The position numbers and the translations under genes are program-made. From NCBI GenBank assembly GCA_946886375.1, contig CAMPIL010000035.1:1-15648 (forward strand): a stretch of DNA of 15,648 bases, in the 5' to 3' direction. Below, one piece after another: positions 7,367 through 13,412 of this stretch (positions are counted from its first letter, which is position 1; each line of letters opens with the position of its first letter). Under the pieces are notes generated by a model. The model searched no databases and was not told the origin of the DNA. It saw nothing but the letters and a program-made list of their open reading frames with translations. Origin of the DNA: an uncultured Phycisphaerales bacterium (GTDB lineage Bacteria > Planctomycetota > Phycisphaerae > Phycisphaerales > SM1A02).

Positions 7367-7372
7367 TAGGAT
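7367..7372 (+). promoter_or_regulatory. Possible -10 box or Shine-Dalgarno site before 7381
   Basis: TAGGAT ends 8 nt before ATG 7381. It fits the TANNNT pattern seen at purQ, but its AGGA core (7368-7371) could equally be a Shine-Dalgarno site at 9 nt spacing. The two readings cannot be separated from sequence alone. Confidence 0.3.
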
Positions 7373-7380
7373 GATTCAAC

Positions 7381-8355
7381 ATGACGGCGCGGCGCGGTCC
7401 AGACCCACACAACCTGCACAGGCTCGCGCAGAATGTCGCGCCCATCATCGAAGTGGATCGCAAGTGCGCCGGCTGTGGGTACAACCTGCGCGGCCTGCGT
7501 CTGGGCATCAATTGTCCCGAATGCGGCATGCCGTCGACCCGGGTTGCAGGATCAGATGATCCGCTGGCGGAAATGCCCATGCGCATCATTATCACCTTGG
7601 TGCGCGGCTGCTGGGTCGCGGCAATCTGCGTGGTGCTGATGGTTGCGGCAGTTCTCGCCGACCGCTTTCGCGCGCTGGATCACGCCATGGCAATGGTCGC
7701 GCTCGCCGGACTATCCATTGTGTGGGCGGGCGCGGTGTGCTGGCTGACGCCGGCGTTCAATATTCCGCAGGCGGTGTCGCGCGGTTTCAGCGTGCGCAGC
7801 CGCACGCGGCGATTCGCACGCTGGCTTCAACTGGGTTGGGTGGCGGCCACGAGTGCGGCGACGGCGCTGGCGTTCATCGCGGCTCCCACGCCATCGGTCG
7901 AGGGCTTTCTCACTTTGCTCATGTATGGCGGGCTGATGGTCGGCTTGGCGGGACTTGTCGTGCTTTCGATACTGATGGAGCGGCTGGCGGAGTGGGCCCG
8001 CGATGAAGACGCCCAGCGGATGTTCAACTGGGCCATGTGGTCCTGGCCGATCGCGATGCTGGCCTATGTGCCGGTGCGGTTGTTCATCGGGTCGTGGCTC
8101 AGCGGAACGGGTCAGCCGCGCGTAGGTTCGGGCGTATTCGTTTTGTTGTGGGTGGCGGCGGTGTGCACGTTTCCCTATGGCCTGATGATGCTGGCCAAGT
8201 CGGTCACGCTGTCAATCCTGCATAATCTGGAGCATCGCGACCGGACCCAGCGCAAACTGGAGCGGGACCAGGAACACACAGAGCGACTGGGCAACCGCGC
8301 GGCCCGAACCGAACCGCAGCCCATGCGCAACCCGCCGCGCCAATCGCGCGGCTGA
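7381..8355 (+). CDS. Zinc-ribbon membrane protein, six helices
   Basis: A 324-residue integral membrane protein of unknown function. A cytoplasmic zinc ribbon comes first (C29-x-x-C32-GYNLRGL, then C45-PE-C48), a module very common at the N-terminus of planctomycete membrane proteins. Six hydrophobic segments follow at about 74-93, 102-122, 150-168, 176-199, 219-240 and 249-270. The C-terminal tail (about 280-324) is highly charged, rich in Arg, Gln and Glu, and probably helical. A DEDAQ-containing loop lies between segments four and five. I see no catalytic motif. It starts 25 bases after purQ and may be read through from it, but nothing ties it to purine synthesis. Confidence 0.85.
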   Translation: MTARRGPDPHNLHRLAQNVAPIIEVDRKCAGCGYNLRGLRLGINCPECGMPSTRVAGSDDPLAEMPMRIIITLVRGCWVAAICVVLMVAAVLADRFRALDHAMAMVALAGLSIVWAGAVCWLTPAFNIPQAVSRGFSVRSRTRRFARWLQLGWVAATSAATALAFIAAPTPSVEGFLTLLMYGGLMVGLAGLVVLSILMERLAEWARDEDAQRMFNWAMWSWPIAMLAYVPVRLFIGSWLSGTGQPRVGSGVFVLLWVAAVCTFPYGLMMLAKSVTLSILHNLEHRDRTQRKLERDQEHTERLGNRAARTEPQPMRNPPRQSRG

Positions 8356-8375
8356 TCGCGCAGCGGCGCGGATCA
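8353..8375 (+). terminator. Possible hairpin at the end of the 7381 gene
   Basis: TGATC-GCGC pairs with GCGC-g-GATCA around an AGCG loop, giving nine base pairs with one bulged G. The stem includes the stop codon. No T tract follows (AGTATCATG), so it is at best a T-less terminator or an RNA-stabilising 3' end. Confidence 0.35.
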
Positions 8376-8507
8376 AGTATCATGCCTGCTCACGGTGCCA
8401 CGAAATCCTTCATGAGAAGGCACAAAAGAAAAAACGGGTTGATCCCATTCATCTGCGTTGATCCGCGGTTCTCATTTGTTCGCTGATGTTGCTTGACGGA
8501 CTTCATC
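8356..8507. other. Spacer before the oxidoreductase, with repeat and hairpin
   Basis: A 152-base stretch without a gene. It holds the 3' side of the hairpin above, a perfect small stem-loop (CCTTC 8407-8411, loop ATGA, GAAGG 8416-8420), an A-rich run (8424-8434) and the ATCTGCGT-type repeat (8438-8473). No convincing sigma-70 promoter for the downstream gene was found. Confidence 0.5.
8438..8473. repeat. ATCTGCGT-type intergenic repeat, copy 1
   Basis: Two 10-nt related halves follow one another, ATCTGCGTTG (8451-8460) and ATCCGCGGTT (8461-8470). The 8-mer GTTGATCC also occurs twice, 19 nt apart (8438-8445 and 8457-8464). The core resembles ATCTGYGT tandem units I have seen in spacers of many environmental bacteria (recollection, not a search). 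A related copy lies at 9629-9646. Confidence 0.5.
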
Positions 8508-9560
8508 ATGTCTGATCGCAAACTTCGCTGCGGCGTGATTGGCGTGGGTCGCATGGGCCGGCACCACGCGCGCGTGTACGCGCAGTTGCCTGACGCCGAA
8601 CTCGTGGGCGTCGTGGATATCAACCCCGAAGCGCGGCAGACGATCACCGAACAGTGGGGCGGGCGCGGCTATGAGAACCTTGAGCAATTACTAGATGCGG
8701 GCGTGGACGCCGTGTCCATCGCCACGCCGACGATCCATCACTGGTCGGCCGCTGAGCCGCTGCTGGCGGCGAAGGTGGCGTGTCTGATCGAAAAGCCGCT
8801 CGCGCCCGACGTGGCGCAGGCACGTGCGATCGCTGACGCCGCGGCACGCTCGCACACCGTGCTGCAGGTCGGCCACATCGTGCGCTACGACCCGGTAATG
8901 GTGGCGATTCGCCAACTGGCGGGCGTCTGCCCGCGCTTCATCGAAATGGACCGCATCAGTCCCATGACGTTCCGCAGCGTCGATGTGGGCGTGGTGCTGG
9001 ATATGATGATTCACGACTTGGACCTGCTGCTGATGCTGGTGGGCTGCGAGCCGATGGATGTGCAGGCCAGCGCGGTCAGTGTGCTGGGCGAGGCCGAGGA
9101 CGTGTGCAACGCACGGTTGACATTTCCGCGCAACGGCGAGCCGGGCCATGCGGCCCCGGTTGAAATGGGGTGCGTGGCGAACGTCACCGCCAGTCGGCTC
9201 GCGCTGAAGACCGAGCGCAAGATTCGAATCATCAGCGAGGAAAGTTACATTTCAGCCGACTTCGTCGCACGCAGCGGAACGGTGGTGCGCAAGACCGCCA
9301 ATGCCGAGCAACTGGCCCGGATGCGGACCCGGTTGAAGGCGGGTGAGGACCTTTCCGATGTGGACTACCGCAGCTTGGTGCAGTCCGAGCCGCTTCAAGT
9401 GGGCACGGGCGAGCCGCTGAAGTTGCAGATCGAGGATTTTCTCGCAGCGGTGCGCTCCGGCCGCAGGCCGACGGTGGATGCGCAGGCGGGTTTCGCCGCG
9501 GTGCGCACCGCCGAGCGAATCGTCGCCGCCGCACGCAAAGCCGGCGCGAAGATGGTGTGA
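8508..9560 (+). CDS. Gfo/Idh/MocA oxidoreductase, GnnA/WlbA-like
   Basis: A 350-residue NAD(P)-dependent sugar oxidoreductase. The Rossmann glycine motif is G12-V-G14-R-M-G17 after a beta strand (RCGVIGV). E95-K96-P97 carries the family's conserved Lys, and H169-D170 in DMMIHDLDLLL is the usual active-site His region. The stretch DRISPMTFRSVDVGVVLDMMIHD and the later NVTASRLALKTERKIRI resemble UDP-GlcNAc 3-dehydrogenases (GnnA, WlbA), so the substrate may be a UDP-amino sugar for lipid A or surface polysaccharide. That step is inferred. No GnnB-like aminotransferase or lpx gene is next to it. The start is ATG 8508 with a weak ACGGA (8496-8500) 7 nt upstream; the in-frame TTG at 8493 would add five residues. 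Confidence 0.88.
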   Translation: MSDRKLRCGVIGVGRMGRHHARVYAQLPDAELVGVVDINPEARQTITEQWGGRGYENLEQLLDAGVDAVSIATPTIHHWSAAEPLLAAKVACLIEKPLAPDVAQARAIADAAARSHTVLQVGHIVRYDPVMVAIRQLAGVCPRFIEMDRISPMTFRSVDVGVVLDMMIHDLDLLLMLVGCEPMDVQASAVSVLGEAEDVCNARLTFPRNGEPGHAAPVEMGCVANVTASRLALKTERKIRIISEESYISADFVARSGTVVRKTANAEQLARMRTRLKAGEDLSDVDYRSLVQSEPLQVGTGEPLKLQIEDFLAAVRSGRRPTVDAQAGFAAVRTAERIVAAARKAGAKMV

Positions 9561-9578
9561 TGACTGATCAAAGTCATG

Positions 9579-9646
9579 CACAGATGGGGCAGAGAGCGCC
9601 GGTGGTGGCTGACTCGAATGACTCTCTGATCTGTGTCATCTGTGAA
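9579..9646. repeat. ATCTGTGT tandem repeat with 14-bp hairpin, copy 2
   Basis: CACAGAT (9579-9585) and CAGAGAG (9590-9596) pair with CTCTCTG (9622-9628) and ATCTGTG (9629-9635). This gives a 14-bp stem with a 4-nt GGGG bulge on one side and a 25-nt loop. The right arm continues into a second tandem unit, ATCTGTGTC then ATCTGTGAA (9629-9646). That second unit can also pair: CATCTGTG 9637-9644 with CACAGATG 9579-9586. The ATCTGTG unit is related to the repeat at 8451-8470. Confidence 0.6.
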
Positions 9647-9667
9647 TAGTTCTAATGTTCACAGGCG

Positions 9668-9707
9668 CAAAGAAAAGACGCGCCAGGCGAACGGGGCTTG
9701 GCGCGTC
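9668..9707 (-). terminator. Intrinsic terminator of the dockerin gene
   Basis: On the minus strand GACGCGCCA (9707-9699) and TGGCGCGTC (9685-9677) form a perfect 9-bp GC-rich stem with a 13-nt loop, followed directly by TTTTCTTTG (9676-9668). It lies 25 bases after the dockerin stop codon. This is a textbook Rho-independent terminator. Confidence 0.9.
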
Positions 9708-9731
9708 CCTCATTGTCGTTGCAGATTGCGG

Positions 9732-10703
9732 TCAGGCCACCATGTTGACGCCCAGTCCGCCGGGGTATTTCTCGCCGAGGTGCTTGAGCATGAAATCAGA
9801 TTGCCTGGGCGAAAGATTCAGCGCATCAACCAGTTCGCGAATGTTGGTGGGCGGCTGATCGGCGAAACCGGTCGAGGAAAGGTGCTCGAACAACGAATCG
9901 CTCAGCGACTTCAATCCGCCCAGGGCGTTGGGATTTGTGCGAACCGGCGAATCCGGCGATGCAAACACGGATCGCGCGGCTGCTCCGTGCAGACCCTTGA
10001 TCGGACGGTGACCAGATTCGCTGCGCGAGTTCAGAAACGTGCGGAAACTCTCCGCGTTCACCAGCACGGGCTCGGGTTGCGAGGGGCTCTCCGCAGGCTC
10101 CGCGGGAGCGGGTTCCTCGATGGTCGTTTCAGGTTCCACTGCCGGCGGCGCTTGTTCAATGTCAGTCTCGGGCTCAACCGCTGCGGGTGATTCGGATTCA
10201 TTCGTGACGGCCGCGACGAGGTTCTTGTCCGGTTGTGCGGTGGTCGGCTGTGCGGTCGGCGGCTGCGTCAGTCGGTCCCAGTTGTTGATGAGGATCAGAA
10301 GGTCGTTCACATCCACGGTGCCATCGGTGTTCAGATCGTAGGTGGAATCCGACCCGCCCCAGTGCTTGGCCATTTCGGTCAGCGAAAGTTGCTGGGGCTG
10401 CAGCAGGCTTGAACCGGCGGGAGCAGTCGCCTGCGGCTCGGGGTTGCCTTGCGGCACGGCGTCCAGAGCGGTGGTGACATCCGCCGCCGCGGCGGTCAGC
10501 GGCGCGAGTTTGGGATGATCGACAAACACAGGCTTTTCCACAGGCTTGATGTTGGAGTTGAACATCACCGGCCGCATCGTCGCTGCCGGGGTCGGACGAT
10601 GGGTGGGCGTGCGATGCGCTTCTGACGGATGGGCGGGCTTGTTCAATCCCGGAAACAGGCCGGGGCGATTGGTGTGAATCGATGCATTGCCGTTGATGTT
10701 CAT
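9732..10703 (-). CDS. Dockerin-like EF-hand protein without signal peptide
   Basis: A 323-residue protein with one dockerin type I-like segment in its middle (about 105-143). The calcium loop is D123-L-N125-T-D127-G-T-V-D131-V-N-D134, followed by LLILINNW. The preceding LTEMAKHWGG looks like a first half whose loop is lost. Linkers rich in Pro, Thr, Ala and Glu flank it, with a near-duplicated unit at 173-200 (PAAVEPETDIE, then PAVEPETTIE). The C-terminus (about 285-312) looks helical. The N-terminus (MNINGNASIHTNRPG) has no hydrophobic segment, so standard Sec export is not evident. Similar half-dockerins are frequent in Phycisphaerae secreted proteins, usually at the C-terminus. ATG 10703 has AGGAG at 10718-10714, 10 nt away. 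It is probably a structural or binding protein. Confidence 0.75.
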   Translation of the reverse strand: MNINGNASIHTNRPGLFPGLNKPAHPSEAHRTPTHRPTPAATMRPVMFNSNIKPVEKPVFVDHPKLAPLTAAAADVTTALDAVPQGNPEPQATAPAGSSLLQPQQLSLTEMAKHWGGSDSTYDLNTDGTVDVNDLLILINNWDRLTQPPTAQPTTAQPDKNLVAAVTNESESPAAVEPETDIEQAPPAVEPETTIEEPAPAEPAESPSQPEPVLVNAESFRTFLNSRSESGHRPIKGLHGAAARSVFASPDSPVRTNPNALGGLKSLSDSLFEHLSSTGFADQPPTNIRELVDALNLSPRQSDFMLKHLGEKYPGGLGVNMVA

Positions 10704-10736
10704 GAGGTATGTGCTCCTATGCGTTCAGGTCACCAG

Positions 10737-10762
10737 TGGCAAACGCCGCGCCGCGTTTGCCA
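10737..10762. repeat. 10-bp perfect hairpin upstream of the dockerin gene
   Basis: TGGCAAACGC (10737-10746) and GCGTTTGCCA (10753-10762) are perfect inverted arms around a 6-nt loop CGCGCC. On the minus strand the element lies between the rlmE stop and the dockerin start, 18 nt before the dockerin Shine-Dalgarno site. No T tract follows, so a 5'-leader hairpin or processing site is as likely as a terminator. The rest of 10704-10869 shows no gene. Confidence 0.7.
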
Positions 10763-10869
10763 GATGCATGCGGCAACCCTCGCAACGCCAATAACTTGCG
10801 CGGACTTTGGAGCCAAGGGGCAGATTGTGCGCTGCCACCGCGCAGCCGCAGGTCTTGCGCGAGATTGGT

Positions 10870-11562
10870 TCAGGTCGTCTTCCAACCCCCCCGGGGGGGG
10901 ACCGGTCGCGGCCGAGGCGGGGCAAGCGCATCTTCACGCAGCGACTGTTCGGCGGCGGGTTGAGGCTTGAATCCTTGCGCCACGATGTACATCTCCGCCG
11001 ACTCGCTGCGCGAAGCCTTGGGCTTGAATCCTTTGACGGTCTGGAATGCCGCTGCGGCGTGCTTGAGCAGTTCGGGATAAGCCTCGCCTTCGAAGACTTT
11101 CATGACAAGGTTGCCGCCGGGGCGCAGGAGACTGGGGCACAGTTCCAGAAGGGTTTCGCACAGCCGCGCGGAACGATGATGATCGCTGAACGGATCGCCG
11201 GTGGTGTTTGGCGCCATGTCGGAGAGAATCACATCGAACAAGCGGCCGGAGTCGCCAGCCGTTTGCAGCAGGGTTTCAGGCACAGTCTGTGTCAGATCGC
11301 CGTGGACGGTGCGGATGTTGGGTTCATTGAAGCGGTGCTTGATCGGTTGGAGGTCGATGCCCACGACGATGCCATTCGGGCCGATGCGCATCGCTGCGAC
11401 TTGCAGCCAACTTCCGGGAGCCGCCCCGCAGTCCAGCACGCGGCTGCCCGGCCGCATGATCTTCTTCCGATCGTCAATTTCGATGAGCTTGTACGCGGCC
11501 CGTGAGAGGTATCCCTCCCGCTTGGCGAGGTGAAAGTAATGGTCCTGGATTTCGCGCGTCAC
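10870..11562 (-). CDS. rlmE: 23S rRNA (uridine-2'-O-)methyltransferase RlmE (FtsJ)
   Basis: RlmE 2'-O-methylates the A-loop uridine of 23S rRNA (U2552 in E. coli) with SAM, late in 50S assembly. The product is 230 residues (E. coli 209). The K-D-K-E tetrad is visible: K25 (SRAAYKLIEI), D115 (LSDMAPNTTG), K155 (VMKVFEGE) and E190 (SRSESAEMYIVA). The SAM motif is LDCGAAPGSWLQVA at 43-56. The C-terminal tail from about 200 is a Pro- and Arg-rich extension encoded across a C7G8 run. The start is GTG 11562, which gives the family N-terminus (xxxDHYFHLAKREGYLSRAAYK). A TACCCT box lies 7 nt before it and no Shine-Dalgarno sequence is present. The dockerin gene lies downstream. Confidence 0.95.
   Translation of the reverse strand: MTREIQDHYFHLAKREGYLSRAAYKLIEIDDRKKIMRPGSRVLDCGAAPGSWLQVAAMRIGPNGIVVGIDLQPIKHRFNEPNIRTVHGDLTQTVPETLLQTAGDSGRLFDVILSDMAPNTTGDPFSDHHRSARLCETLLELCPSLLRPGGNLVMKVFEGEAYPELLKHAAAAFQTVKGFKPKASRSESAEMYIVAQGFKPQPAAEQSLREDALAPPRPRPVPPRGGWKTT
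10886..10900. repeat. C7G8 homopolymer pair inside rlmE
   Basis: Seven C followed directly by eight G lie within the last 11 codons of rlmE, encoding part of the Pro-Pro-Arg-Gly-Gly tail. Such runs are prone to slippage; a gain or loss of one base would change only the C-terminal end of RlmE, past the catalytic residues. Confidence 0.8.
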
Positions 11563-11870
11563 GATTCAAAGGGTACCCTGCTCGTGCGGTGAAGGCGAAG
11601 CGGCGTGCGGGGACCGTTGCACGTCTTCCAATCAGGCACGGGCTTGTTCTGGATCATGTTCCAGAGCAAACCGTCAATGACGTTTCGCCGAACCACCGGC
11701 AAACTCTGGCGTCTGGTACGCGGCCGGCGAGGGATAGCCAATTTTCTCTCCCCAGATTGGCGTGGTGTTCAACGCCACGTGGCAGCAAGCCGCGGTGATC
11801 CGCAACCAGATCCGAAGATACATCAGTTTGACGGAGGGAACCTCAGCAGGCGAACGGGGAAGAATCGCGC
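11563..11870. other. 308-base divergent spacer without a convincing gene
   Basis: Between divergent rlmE and the 11871 gene. Short open frames exist on both strands (plus 11605-11874, 89 residues; minus 11907-11674, 77 residues), but none has a clear start signal or a family I recognise. The plus-strand RNA could fold into several hairpins: TTGTTCTGGA (11644-11653) with TCCAGAGCAA (11660-11669, one U-G pair), GCCAAT (11737-11742) with ATTGGC (11756-11761), and TGGCGT (11758-11763) with ACGCCA (11772-11777). It also contains a 10-bp palindrome GCCACGTGGC (11774-11783). A TTGACG (11828-11833) resembles a -35 but no -10 follows at the right distance. It could be an unrecognised RNA, a decayed gene, or long leaders of both neighbours. 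Confidence 0.4.
11570..11575 (-). promoter_or_regulatory. rlmE -10 box, leaderless type
   Basis: TACCCT on the minus strand ends 7 nt before GTG 11562. It keeps the three most conserved -10 bases (T, A and final T). A TTCGCC 18 nt upstream (11599-11594) is a weak -35 candidate. No Shine-Dalgarno sequence lies before the GTG. Confidence 0.4.
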
Positions 11871-12497
11871 ATGACGGTTCTGCATGCGCCAGTGATTCCA
11901 GCGCCATCGCAGTGCCCGCGCTGCGGCGGGACGCTGATTCCCCATGAGCGCGATCGCCGCTGCGACGATTGCGGACAGATCGTCGATCACAGCACGTTTG
12001 TGTTGCCGCTTCAGATCATTGAACCTCAACGTGAGCGGCTGTATGGCTTTATCTCCATTGGCGTGCCGCTGGCCCTGGCGATCATGGTCTTGTGGGCGAA
12101 CGGCTGGCAGCACGCGTGGCTGTGGGTGGGTGTCTTCGGCTGCCTCGCGCTGGCAGTGCCTCTGGGCATGAGCGTGTGGCGACTGGTGGAAAACCATCGC
12201 GATGCGCCGCCGAATTCCGCTCTGCTTTTTACCGCCACAGGTGTCGCGCAGCAGGAATCAGGCGGATGGACCGATGAAGTTCCCTACCATGATTTGTGCA
12301 GCGCAGAGGTGATCAGCCAGTGGAAGAGCGGTTACCGCATCCGGCTGTGCGTGCGATCGATGGGGTGGTTTCCCGTGGCGGTGTTTGACGGCGTGTTCCG
12401 TGGTCCGCAGGACCAGGCCATGGCCCTGCAAGAGGAATTGCAGCGGCGGATCGCCGAGGCCCGCCAGAGGTCATCGAACGATCAGGGAAATGGATGA
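11871..12497 (+). CDS. Zinc-ribbon protein with two membrane helices
   Basis: A 208-residue membrane protein of unknown function. The N-terminal zinc ribbon uses C15-PR-C18 and C31-DD-C34. Two closely spaced membrane segments follow (about 58-77 and 82-103) as a hairpin. The C-terminal soluble part (about 115-195) reads as strands and a final helix (ATGVAQQ, then SGYRIRLCVR, then WFPVAVFDGVF, then the charged helix QAMALQEELQRRIAEARQR). This layout recalls small PH-like domains after paired helices, a tentative reading. The start is ATG 11871; the GGGGAAG upstream is a weak Shine-Dalgarno site. Its 3' end overlaps the convergent DUF4097-like gene by 16 bases. Confidence 0.8.
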   Translation: MTVLHAPVIPAPSQCPRCGGTLIPHERDRRCDDCGQIVDHSTFVLPLQIIEPQRERLYGFISIGVPLALAIMVLWANGWQHAWLWVGVFGCLALAVPLGMSVWRLVENHRDAPPNSALLFTATGVAQQESGGWTDEVPYHDLCSAEVISQWKSGYRIRLCVRSMGWFPVAVFDGVFRGPQDQAMALQEELQRRIAEARQRSSNDQGNG

Positions 12498-13294
12498 ACG
12501 TCCACCGACTCCGGGTTTTCCACGACCGCGACCTCGACATTGGCGTTCACCGTGCGCAGGGCAATGACATTCCGGCCGTCATTGAGTGTGGCGTGAAAGG
12601 CGTCGTGGCTGGTTTTGGGATCGATGATCAGGCGGCCGTACCGCGCAAAGCCGTGGGCGCGGCCGTTGACGGTTTGGGCGTCGATGCGCCCCTGTGATTC
12701 CGCGCGCATGCGCAGGTCGATCTCGCCGTTGCGGTTCACGATGGTAATCGGGCGGTTGAGCGGCTGATTGGTCATGACGCGCACATCGTCCTCATTGGTG
12801 GTGATGTCGATCTTGCCGCGCACGCCGCGTGCCCACACCCGTCCGTTGTTGGTGCGAACGGTGACGCCGTCGATCTCCGGAAGTTCGATGAACACGTGCG
12901 CACGCTGAAAGTGCGGCTCGGGGTCGGTGGTGGTGGTGCGCACCTGAAGCACCTGGCCTAGTTCACCGGCCACGATTTGGGTGGTGTAGTTGATGTGCTC
13001 CAGGGAACTTTCCACTTCGCTCTTGCGCCCGTAGCCATGCACGCCTTCGCGCATGACGGTGACTTTCGCCTGGTTGTGCTCGGTGGTTGTGCGGATCACC
13101 ACGTCGCCGCCGAAACTCTCCACATCCACCGCGACCGGGCCGATTACGTCCAGAAAAACCGGTTCATCCACCAGGCTGCGGTTGGCCCAGTTGTTGGGAT
13201 CCAACGACAGCCACGAGTGATTCGTGGGACCGGAGCAGCCGGTCAGCGACGCAGAAAGCATGATGCCGGCGAGCAAGACAATGATTAAACGCAT
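12482..13294 (-). CDS. DUF4097-like lipoprotein
   Basis: A 270-residue predicted lipoprotein. The signal peptide MRLIIVLLAGIMLSASLTGC ends in lipobox L17-T18-G19-C20. The mature part shows repeated short strands such as VDVESFGGDVVIRTT, VTVRTNNGRVWARG, GKIDITTNEDDVRV, ITIVNRNGEIDLRM and IDAQTVNGRA. This is the pattern of DUF4097-type beta-helical or adhesin-like proteins, which sit on the cell envelope; their role is not known in general. ATG 13294 has a weak AGGTG about 7 nt upstream. An alternative ATG at 13327 adds 11 residues and lies 7 nt after a TACAAT box, so the true start is open. It overlaps the 11871 gene tail to tail and is divergent from the hydrolase at 13491. Confidence 0.85.
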   Translation of the reverse strand: MRLIIVLLAGIMLSASLTGCSGPTNHSWLSLDPNNWANRSLVDEPVFLDVIGPVAVDVESFGGDVVIRTTTEHNQAKVTVMREGVHGYGRKSEVESSLEHINYTTQIVAGELGQVLQVRTTTTDPEPHFQRAHVFIELPEIDGVTVRTNNGRVWARGVRGKIDITTNEDDVRVMTNQPLNRPITIVNRNGEIDLRMRAESQGRIDAQTVNGRAHGFARYGRLIIDPKTSHDAFHATLNDGRNVIALRTVNANVEVAVVENPESVDVHPFP

Positions 13295-13334
13295 GGCGTG
13301 CACCTGTGCAATGAGAGACCAATTCATACGAGCG

Positions 13335-13340
13335 ATTGTA
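13335..13340 (-). promoter_or_regulatory. -10 box of the DUF4097-like gene
   Basis: TACAAT, five of six matches to the -10 consensus, ends 7 nt before ATG 13327 and 40 nt before ATG 13294. The first reading gives a leaderless mRNA, the second a leader of about 33 nt with the weak AGGTG site. No clear -35 is visible. Confidence 0.45.
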
Positions 13341-13412
13341 ACGAAAGGATCGCAACGACTCTTGGGAGGGGATTTGAGACTGGAATCTGATCCCGCCATT
13401 GCTGCCTGCGAC

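Larger units (their letters stand above)
9561..9731. other. Convergent spacer with nested inverted repeats and a terminator
   Basis: A 171-base stretch without a gene, between the stop codons of the oxidoreductase (plus) and the dockerin gene (minus). It contains a small hairpin (TGACT 9561-9565, AGTCA 9572-9576), the nested hairpin and repeat at 9579-9646, and the minus-strand terminator at 9668-9707. It is almost wholly made of inverted repeats, as expected for a two-way transcription stop. Confidence 0.6.

Noticed and set aside
8395..8423. GTGCC/GGCAC as a terminator for the upstream plus-strand gene
   Set aside because: The arms are short, overlap the better CCTTC/GAAGG stem, and are followed by an A run rather than a T run on the plus strand.
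11563..11870. Riboswitch (cobalamin or similar) in the long spacer
   Set aside because: I could not find the conserved core of any riboswitch class I know; only generic hairpins are present.
11605..11874. 89-residue plus-strand frame overlapping the 11871 start by ATGA
   Set aside because: The start would be a GTG without a Shine-Dalgarno site, the product is basic and low in recognisable structure, and a minus-strand frame is equally open there.
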